This document shows, in pieces, positions 34,136-39,381 of a stretch of DNA of 39,381 nucleotides. The position numbers and the translations under genes are program-made. The notes beneath the pieces are model-generated. The model was not told the DNA's origin, ran no database searches, and saw only the letters and a list, made by a program, of their open reading frames with translations. Position 1 is the first letter of the stretch. The number at the start of each line of letters is the position of its first letter. The DNA is from Flavobacteriales bacterium (GTDB lineage Bacteria; Bacteroidota; Bacteroidia; Flavobacteriales_E; Vicingaceae), in contig JAESST010000171.1 of assembly GCA_016763995.1 (NCBI GenBank), positions 1-39,381 on the forward strand. Reading direction: 5' to 3'.

Positions 34136-34714
34136 ATGAAAAATAGACTATTACTTATTTTCACTATGGCCCTCTTGTTGAGCTCCTGCTCTTTGGTCAA
34201 GAATCAGAAGTTAGTAAATTTTTCAAGAGTAAAATACAACAGTCATTTAAAATTAGGGAAACAACTATCTAAAGAACTTCCTAAAACAGTAGAAAGTTTT
34301 GCTAAAGAAGAATCTAAGATAGGAACAACGGAAAAAGAAGTGCTTGATTTGTATACGGCAGTAATAAGAAAGAAAACAAGGGAAAATTTAAAAGCAACTC
34401 AAGATCCAATCAAAGAAGTCAGAACTCTTCAAGTGGAGAAATTATTGAAAGAGATTAAAGAGCTAGAAATAGAGCCTCAAAGAAAAATAAAATTGCTAAA
34501 AAAAATAAGAATGTCTCATCGAGATGAATGGTGGAATGATGATATAGAAGATTGGCCTTGGTTAGAAATTACTTTGGCTGTTATAGCTGTATTGCTCATT
34601 GGAATTATAATAGCGTTGCTCGCGAGTTTGTTGGGCGGAATTATTTCTTCACTAATTGGTCTTATTCTGTTAATCGCATTAGCCTATATCCTTTATACTT
34701 TGTGGATTCAATAA
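34136..34714 (+). CDS. Lipoprotein with C-terminal membrane segments, unknown function
   Basis: The N-terminus MKNRLLLIFTMALLLSSCSL is a lipoprotein signal with lipobox LSSC (Cys18). A charged helical part (about 40-130, KLLKEIKELEIEPQRKIKLLKKIRM) is followed by WWNDDIEDWPW and two hydrophobic segments (ITLAVIAVLLIGIIIALLAS and IISSLIGLILLIALAYILY). Having both a lipid anchor and membrane helices is odd. I recognise no family. It lies 12 bases after the L,D-transpeptidase gene and ends in a terminator, so an envelope role is likely by context. Confidence 0.75.
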   Translation: MKNRLLLIFTMALLLSSCSLVKNQKLVNFSRVKYNSHLKLGKQLSKELPKTVESFAKEESKIGTTEKEVLDLYTAVIRKKTRENLKATQDPIKEVRTLQVEKLLKEIKELEIEPQRKIKLLKKIRMSHRDEWWNDDIEDWPWLEITLAVIAVLLIGIIIALLASLLGGIISSLIGLILLIALAYILYTLWIQ

Positions 34715-34720
34715 ATCATT

Positions 34721-34755
34721 AAGTTCCTTTTTGAGAAATTTAAAGGGACTTTTTA
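34721..34755 (+). terminator. Terminator after the lipoprotein gene
   Basis: AAGTTCCTTT pairs with AAAGGGACTT (10 pairs, one G-T) around an 11-base loop, followed by TTTAT. Confidence 0.82.
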
Positions 34756-35129
34756 TATGTGTGTCGTCCTGAATAAAGTTGATTATAATCTCATGAATTT
34801 TGTCAACAATCAAGGAATCAAAGGAAATCTATAATCCTTCTCAATAGTATGTTAAAGCTTTTTAAACGTTAAGTATTATCTACAAAAGCTACTTTAAAAT
34901 CTAAATATGGAGTAGTAGGAAATAGTTGTATTTCCTGGAGGTGAGGGAAGTTTGGTAAATAAGCTTATTGTAAACGTGCTTCCTCTCGTGCAGATGAGCG
35001 AGAAGAAATTAGACAGAGGTGAATGAGTGTACGATCAAAACTCCCTAGAAATAGAGGCAGAAAACGGCATCACCTAATCAAAGAGGAACTATTCTTAAAA
35101 CAGATTAAACTAAAAAAATGGAAAAGTAA
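34756..35129. other. Intergenic stretch, no supported gene
   Basis: About 370 bases without a recognised gene. Short readable pieces (PGGEGSLVNKLIVNVLPLV and MSEKKLDRGE) could be coding remnants, but no family is seen. The 71-residue ORF at 35023 runs through a terminator palindrome and is not credible. Confidence 0.5.
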
Positions 35130-35159
35130 AATCCCTCTAAAACTAGTTTTAGAGGGATT
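35130..35159 (-). terminator. Perfect 30-base palindrome, rplS terminator
   Basis: AATCCCTCTAAAACT and its exact complement AGTTTTAGAGGGATT meet with no spacer. On the minus strand TTTACTTTTCC follows. It lies about 60 bases after the rplS stop. Confidence 0.8.
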
Positions 35160-35221
35160 AAATACAATATTATTTTATCAAATAATCAGTCACTTTTTTC
35201 AGGACAATACATACATGTATC

Positions 35222-35584
35222 TTATTTCGCTTTCTTAACGAATATTTTTTCCTTAATTCTAGCTGATTTTCCTGTTCTTTCTCTTAAATAATAAATACGA
35301 GCTCTTCTTACAGAACCACTTTTTATTATTCTAATGCTTTCTAAAAAAGGAGAAGCAATTGGGAAAACTCTTTCAACACCCATACCACCAGAAACTTTTC
35401 TTACTGTGAATGTTTCGTTCACACCAGTATTTCTTCTTTGGATAACAGTTCCTTGAAAAACTTGAGTTCTCTCTTTGTTTCCTTCTTTAATTTTATATGA
35501 TACTGCTATAGTATCCCCTGCTCCAAACATTGGAAGTTCGTGCGTTGGGTTCAAGTCTTGTTCTACGAATTTAATTGCGTCCAT
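35222..35584 (-). CDS. rplS: 50S ribosomal protein L19
   Basis: L19 sits at the interface of the 50S and 30S subunits. The family blocks are [34 protein letters not shown] (about 18-51), [29 protein letters not shown] (58-86) and [21 protein letters not shown] (93-113). At 120 residues the length is standard. The ATG at 35584 gives the usual MDAIKFVEQ start. It is downstream of trmD on the same strand, the common trmD-rplS order, but has its own promoter in the 68-base gap. Confidence 0.97.
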   Translation of the reverse strand: MDAIKFVEQDLNPTHELPMFGAGDTIAVSYKIKEGNKERTQVFQGTVIQRRNTGVNETFTVRKVSGGMGVERVFPIASPFLESIRIIKSGSVRRARIYYLRERTGKSARIKEKIFVKKAK

Positions 35585-35618
35585 TTCTTATAGATTTATG
35601 CTCTGCAAAAGAGGAAGG

Positions 35619-35648
35619 CAAAAGTAGTACTTTCTCTTAAAACTACAA
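35619..35648 (-). promoter_or_regulatory. Promoter of rplS
   Basis: On the minus strand TTG (35648-35646), a 19-base spacer and TACTTTTG (35626-35619) match the Bacteroidota TTG/TAnnTTTG promoter well. Transcription would start about 25-30 bases before the rplS ATG, downstream of the trmD stop. Confidence 0.65.
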
Positions 35649-35652
35649 CTTC

Positions 35653-36339
35653 TTATTTTGAATATTTTTTATGTAATTCAGGACGTCGCTCTTTTGTGCG
35701 TTCAATACTTTCATCATGCCTCCATTTTTCAATGCTTTTTAGGTCTCCAGAGCGCAATATAGCTGGAACTGTCCAATCTTTATATGCTGCAGGTCTTGTA
35801 TATACAGGAGGAGCTATAAGGTTGTCTTGGAATGAATCGGTTAATGCTGAGGTTTCATCATTCAATACGCCGGGTAATAAACGAATAATACTGTCAGTAA
35901 CCACTGCTGCTGCAAGTTCACCACCTGATAAGACATAATCTCCAATAGAAATTTCTCTTGTAATTAAATGTTGTCGAACTCTTTCGTCTACTCCTTTATA
36001 ATGTCCACAAAGTAGAATCAGGTTTTTCTTTAAAGAAAGTCGATTGCTTATCGATTGATTAAGTTGCTCCCCATCTGGCGACATGTAGATTACTTCATCG
36101 TATTCTCGTTCTGCCTTTAAGGATGTAATGCAATTGTCTATTGGTTCAATACACATAACCATTCCAGCTCCGCCGCCATAAGCATAATCATCAACAGATT
36201 TTTGCTTATTCACCGAATAATCTCTTAAATTATGCAAATGAACTTCTGCTAAGCCTTTATCTTGAGCCCTTTTCAAAATAGAGGCAGAAAACGGACCTTG
36301 TAATAATTCTGGTAAAACTGTGATGATGTCGATCCGCAT
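35653..36339 (-). CDS. trmD: tRNA (guanine-N1)-methyltransferase TrmD
   Basis: TrmD methylates G37 of tRNAs using SAM, which prevents frameshifting. The SPOUT trefoil-knot motifs are present: [16 protein letters not shown] (52-67), [12 protein letters not shown] (110-121) and the SAM loop [18 protein letters not shown] (130-147). The C-terminal [21 protein letters not shown] is the usual end. At 228 residues it is full length. It precedes rplS, as in many bacteria, and diverges from mltG. Confidence 0.97.
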   Translation of the reverse strand: MRIDIITVLPELLQGPFSASILKRAQDKGLAEVHLHNLRDYSVNKQKSVDDYAYGGGAGMVMCIEPIDNCITSLKAEREYDEVIYMSPDGEQLNQSISNRLSLKKNLILLCGHYKGVDERVRQHLITREISIGDYVLSGGELAAAVVTDSIIRLLPGVLNDETSALTDSFQDNLIAPPVYTRPAAYKDWTVPAILRSGDLKSIEKWRHDESIERTKERRPELHKKYSK

Positions 36340-36404
36340 TTTTTATTATTATAAAACTACTCGCTTTTGCTCAAAATAAAATAAGACGAATAAATCAGCT
36401 TGCT

Positions 36405-36412
36405 TAATTTTG
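36405..36412 (+). promoter_or_regulatory. Candidate -7 box just before mltG
   Basis: TAATTTTG matches TAnnTTTG and ends 7 bases before the ATG at 36420, which would give an almost leaderless mRNA. No -33 TTG at a usual spacing. Confidence 0.35.
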
Positions 36413-36419
36413 AAACTTT

Positions 36420-37463
36420 ATGGGCAAAGGTAAAGTTGTTAAAGTAGGATTGATAATATTTGGACTATTATTTATAGTCGCTGCATATATTTTCTCTAAT
36501 TATTATCAAAGAGTATTTCGATCTAACACTTCTGTTTCCGAAGCAAATCCTTATTTATATGTATACTCGGATTGGGATCGGTCTGACTTGATTGAGGCTA
36601 TGGCCCAACAAGGAATACTGAAGGATACAGCTTCTTTTGTTTGGGTAGCAAACAAAAAACATTTTTTGACGCCAAAGGCAGGGAAGTATCGATTAAAAGA
36701 CGGGATGAATAATAATGGCTTAGTTAATTTACTACGTTCAGGAAGCCAAGAGCCGGTGAGATTAACGTTTAACTCCATAAGAACACCCAAAGATCTTGCA
36801 GGGAAGATTGCGAAGCAAATAGAAGCAGATTCGACTGAATTGATACAAGCGATAAGCAGTGGAGAGATAGCAGCGAAGTACGGATTTAGTAGAAGTACAT
36901 TCTTAACGCTTTTTATTCCGAACACCTATGAAGTTTATTGGGACATGTCTGCAGAAGAATTTATTCAACGGATGGCCAAGGAGTATAAGCGATTTTGGAC
37001 AGTAGCTAGGCTTGCTAATGCAAAGAGATTAAAGTTAAGCCAATCGGAAGTAGGAATTTTAGCTTCCATCGTGCAAGCAGAACAATTAAGTAAGCCTTCA
37101 GAGCGCCCCAAGGTCGCAGGACTATACATTAATAGGATGCGAAAAAGAATGCGTCTAGAATCTGATCCTACCTTAATCTATGGAATTGGAGACTTTTCAA
37201 TCAAAAGGGTATTGAATAAACATAAAGAAGTCAACTCTCCATATAACACCTATAAAAATGCAGGCTTACCACCTGGTCCAATCAATTTGCCTGAGATATC
37301 TTCTATAGATGCAGTTTTATATTATGAAAACCATGATTTTATTTTCATGTGTGCTAAACCTGATTTCTCAGGTTATCATGATTTTTCTAGGACATATTCT
37401 CAGCATAAAGTCTACGCAAATAGGTATCATAGAGAGTTGAACAAGAGAAAGATTATGAAGTAA
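36420..37463 (+). CDS. mltG: Endolytic murein transglycosylase MltG (YceG-like)
   Basis: MltG cuts nascent peptidoglycan glycan strands at the outer face of the inner membrane and sets chain length. One N-terminal membrane anchor (VGLIIFGLLFIVAAYIFS, about 9-26) is followed by a LysM-like region and the catalytic domain. The active Glu is Glu221 in ASIVQAEQLSKPSERPKVAG, aligning with the second Glu of the usual EKET motif; the first Glu is Gln here. Next are RLESDPTLIYGIGDF and NSPYNTYKNAGLPPGPINLP, both diagnostic. At 347 residues it is of standard length. It starts at the ATG at 36420. Confidence 0.94.
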   Translation: MGKGKVVKVGLIIFGLLFIVAAYIFSNYYQRVFRSNTSVSEANPYLYVYSDWDRSDLIEAMAQQGILKDTASFVWVANKKHFLTPKAGKYRLKDGMNNNGLVNLLRSGSQEPVRLTFNSIRTPKDLAGKIAKQIEADSTELIQAISSGEIAAKYGFSRSTFLTLFIPNTYEVYWDMSAEEFIQRMAKEYKRFWTVARLANAKRLKLSQSEVGILASIVQAEQLSKPSERPKVAGLYINRMRKRMRLESDPTLIYGIGDFSIKRVLNKHKEVNSPYNTYKNAGLPPGPINLPEISSIDAVLYYENHDFIFMCAKPDFSGYHDFSRTYSQHKVYANRYHRELNKRKIMK

Positions 37464-37507
37464 TTAAGGGCTTGAATCAGCTTAGTTTTACTTCGATCAT
37501 TTTTTTT

Positions 37508-37515
37508 TACTTTTG
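37508..37515 (+). promoter_or_regulatory. Candidate -7 box of the phosphohexomutase gene
   Basis: TACTTTTG matches TAnnTTTG and lies 24 bases before the ATG at 37540. This also argues against the TTG start at 37513, which overlaps the box. Confidence 0.4.
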
Positions 37516-37539
37516 TCGACCTATTTTAATGAAAGAGAT

Positions 37540-38949
37540 ATGTCGAAAATAAAGTTTGGAACAGATGGCTGGAGAGCCATTATAGCGAAAGATTACACAG
37601 TAGATAACGTAGCAAGAGTTTCGCAAGGAACTGCGGATTGGTTAATTGAAAATTTTGAAAATCCCACTTGTGTTATTGGACATGATTGTAGATATGCAGG
37701 TGAAATGTTTGCAGAAGCTAGCACTAAAGTATTAGCAGCAGCTGGGGTTAAAGTTTATTTAGCGAAAGGAGCGGTTTCAACACCAATGGTTTCTTTGGGT
37801 AATGTTAAGCTTTCAGCTTCTTTAGGAGTTGTGATTACAGCTTCTCATAATCCACCCTCTTACAATGGATTTAAGTTGAAAGGTCATTTTGGTGGCCCAT
37901 TATTGCCAAAAGAAGTGCAAGAAGTTGAAGATTTAATTCCTGAAAGCACTTCTCTTGATTTGGATTCTATTAAGATGGAAGACTTGGTAGCTCAAGGCAA
38001 GGTTGAATATGTAGATTTAGAGCAATTTTATGTTGACCATGTTGAAGCTAATTTTGATATGAAATCAATTAGAGATTCAAAAATGAATTTTGCGTTTGAT
38101 GCAATGTTTGGTGCAGGGCAGGATGTGATGAGAAGGTTATTGCCAGATTTAACATTTTTACACTGTGACCACAACCCCGGTTTCGAAGGACAAGCTCCGG
38201 AGCCAATTCATAGAAATTTAACTGAGTTTTCTGAATTATTAAACATTTCTGAAGGAGATTTAGATTGTGGATTAGCTGTTGATGGAGATGCAGATCGAAT
38301 TGGATTGTACAATTCGAAAGGAGAGTTTATAGATTCTCATCACATTATTCTTTTGTTAATTAATTATTTATCGAAAGAAAAGAAGATGACAGGCAAAGTA
38401 GTTAATGCTTTTTCTGTTTCTCCAAAAATTAAAAAAATGTGTGATGCTTATGGTATAGACTATGAGGTGACTAAGATTGGATTCAAATACATTGCAGGTC
38501 ACATGGTTTCTGAAGATGTTCTTGTCGGAGGAGAAGAGTCTGGTGGAATTGCTATTAAAGGACATATTCCGGAAAGAGATGGAATATGGATGGGCCTAGT
38601 AATTTGGGAATACATGGTGAAGTCAGGAAAGTCATTAGATGATTTAATTGCTGAGGTGTACGAAGTTGTTGGTGCGTTTAAATTTGAAAGAATTGACTTG
38701 CATTTAGAAGAAGCAGACAAGCAAAGAATTATGGAAACTTGTAAGGCAGATGGCTACAGTCAATTTGGATCTTACAAAGTAGAGCGAATAGAAAAAATTG
38801 ATGGCTTTAAATTCTATTTTGAAAATGATGAATGGGTGATGATTCGTCCTTCAGGAACTGAGCCAGTATTAAGAACCTATGCTGAATCTACAACAACAGA
38901 GGGTGCATTTAAAATCTTAAAAGAAGTACACGAAACCATTAATGGTTAG
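37540..38949 (+). CDS. Phosphoglucomutase/phosphomannomutase family (alpha-D-phosphohexomutase)
   Basis: The enzyme moves a phosphate between C1 and C6 of glucose, mannose or glucosamine. The ATG at 37540 gives the family start MSKIKFGTDGWRAIIAKDYT; the longer TTG start of the track overlaps a promoter box. The active phosphoserine is Ser102 in ITASHNPPSYNGFK, the metal loop is DGDADR (248-253), the sugar loop GGEESGG follows near residue 336, and the phosphate-binding loop is RPSGTEPVLR near the C-terminus. At 469 residues it is full length. Glucosamine-specific GlmM is possible, but the family is broad in Bacteroidota, so no symbol is given. A strong terminator follows. Confidence 0.92.
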   Translation: MSKIKFGTDGWRAIIAKDYTVDNVARVSQGTADWLIENFENPTCVIGHDCRYAGEMFAEASTKVLAAAGVKVYLAKGAVSTPMVSLGNVKLSASLGVVITASHNPPSYNGFKLKGHFGGPLLPKEVQEVEDLIPESTSLDLDSIKMEDLVAQGKVEYVDLEQFYVDHVEANFDMKSIRDSKMNFAFDAMFGAGQDVMRRLLPDLTFLHCDHNPGFEGQAPEPIHRNLTEFSELLNISEGDLDCGLAVDGDADRIGLYNSKGEFIDSHHIILLLINYLSKEKKMTGKVVNAFSVSPKIKKMCDAYGIDYEVTKIGFKYIAGHMVSEDVLVGGEESGGIAIKGHIPERDGIWMGLVIWEYMVKSGKSLDDLIAEVYEVVGAFKFERIDLHLEEADKQRIMETCKADGYSQFGSYKVERIEKIDGFKFYFENDEWVMIRPSGTEPVLRTYAESTTTEGAFKILKEVHETING

Positions 38950-38971
38950 TTGATATAAAACATTTTTATTG

Positions 38972-39006
38972 AACCCCTTTAAGAGTGATCTTGGAGGGGT
39001 TTTTTG
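38972..39006 (+). terminator. Strong terminator after the phosphohexomutase gene
   Basis: AACCCCTTTAAGA pairs with TCTTGGAGGGGTT (13 pairs with two G-T) around GTGA, followed by TTTTT. Confidence 0.9.
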
Positions 39007-39381
39007 GTTTACGATTTTTCTTAATTATTGCAGTAAGATCTGAGCAAGCATCTTTATCTGTAAACCTTAGTTCGATTATTATTTAGCTATGTTCTGGATT
39101 CTTAAGAAGAGCCGACTCAGGTTGTAAAATCAAACACCTTATCTATTAAATCACTAAGGATTAATTTAAATTTATTACGGAGCGAACTTGAAGATAGAGA
39201 ATTGAATTATTAAGCTGTCAACAGAAAATAATCATGAACAGAAGGATATTTGATTCAAGAAAAGCTGAACAATTAAAAGCCTAACAATATTATTTGTTAG
39301 GCTTTTAAACTAATATCAAAATAGTATTAACCAATCATAATCAGAGTGCTCAAAAGTCTGTTGTTTTTATTTTTCCTTTAA
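39007..39381. other. Intergenic end of window, no gene seen
   Basis: About 370 bases with no convincing ORF or RNA gene. The only structure is the bidirectional hairpin at 39273-39308, which suggests a gene ends nearby outside the window or that an unannotated short transcript ends here. Confidence 0.5.
39273..39308. terminator. Perfect 14-pair hairpin near the window end
   Basis: TTAAAAGCCTAACA and TGTTAGGCTTTTAA are exact complements around ATATTATT. The A/T-flanked arms would work as a terminator in both directions, though no gene is seen in the 260 bases before it; it may serve a minus-strand gene beyond the window. Confidence 0.75.

Noticed and set aside
35023-35238. 71-residue ORF on the plus strand
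   Set aside because: It reads through the perfect terminator palindrome and into the 3' end of rplS; composition is not protein-like.
37052-37090. Possible loss of the MltG catalytic Glu (QAEQ in place of EKET)
   Set aside because: The known catalytic Glu is the second one of the motif, and it is kept here.
1-39381. tRNA, rRNA, CRISPR array, transposase or phage genes
   Set aside because: No tRNA-like clover pattern, repeat-spacer array or recognisable mobile-element protein was found by eye.

Overview
The window looks like chromosomal DNA from a low-GC Bacteroidota, most likely a Flavobacteriia-type organism. Supporting signs are a type IX secretion (T9SS) C-terminal sorting domain, TPR/PD40 surface-type proteins, a YkuD_2 L,D-transpeptidase, Bacteroidota-style -7 promoter boxes (TAnnTTTG), few Shine-Dalgarno sequences, and hairpin/T-tract terminators after many genes. 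Genus cannot be decided from the sequence alone. I saw no tRNA, rRNA, CRISPR array, transposase or prophage gene.

Layout. 1-5.1 kb: the 3' end of a rhodanese-type sulfurtransferase, a broken T9SS cargo gene, a DEAD-box helicase, a fatty-acid-hydroxylase-type membrane enzyme, a split YeeE/YedE sulfur transporter pair and an unknown membrane protein. 5.2-10.8 kb: a peptide-use module on the minus strand, with two POT di/tripeptide transporters and a dipeptidyl peptidase IV gene carrying a frameshift. 10.9-18 kb: a GlcD-like FAD oxidase, uppP, an aminotransferase, maf, a UbiA-type prenyltransferase and an M61 PDZ peptidase. 17.8-21.2 kb: surE - small membrane protein - lpxB - SpoIID-like, tightly packed. 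21.4-25 kb: a frameshifted VOC protein, dnaK and a lipoprotein. 25-31.2 kb: panB coupled to a TPR/PD40 protein, an RluA-type pseudouridine synthase, arfB, a TerB-like protein, sixA, a branched-chain aminotransferase and a MarR regulator with a palindromic operator candidate. 31.2-32.5 kb: a gene graveyard with remnants of a DUF427 gene, an EgtB-like gene and a methyltransferase. 32.5-39.4 kb: an Spy-like periplasmic protein, an L,D-transpeptidase group, rplS, trmD, mltG and a phosphohexomutase.

The most notable result is that at least nine genes are interrupted, and most of the lesions are rescued by adding one base, often in an A/T run. Six of these genes (YeeE-B, the 4.6-5.1 kb membrane protein, DPP IV, VOC, ICMT-like, the 33.3 kb small membrane protein) have just one such lesion; three (T9SS cargo, DUF427, EgtB-like) carry several lesions and are surely dead. 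All the housekeeping genes are intact. Either the assembly under-calls homopolymers or this genome is shedding accessory functions; read-level data would decide. I found no convincing new multi-gene system; the remaining interest lies in the decay pattern, the candidate operators and a few conserved-context unknowns.
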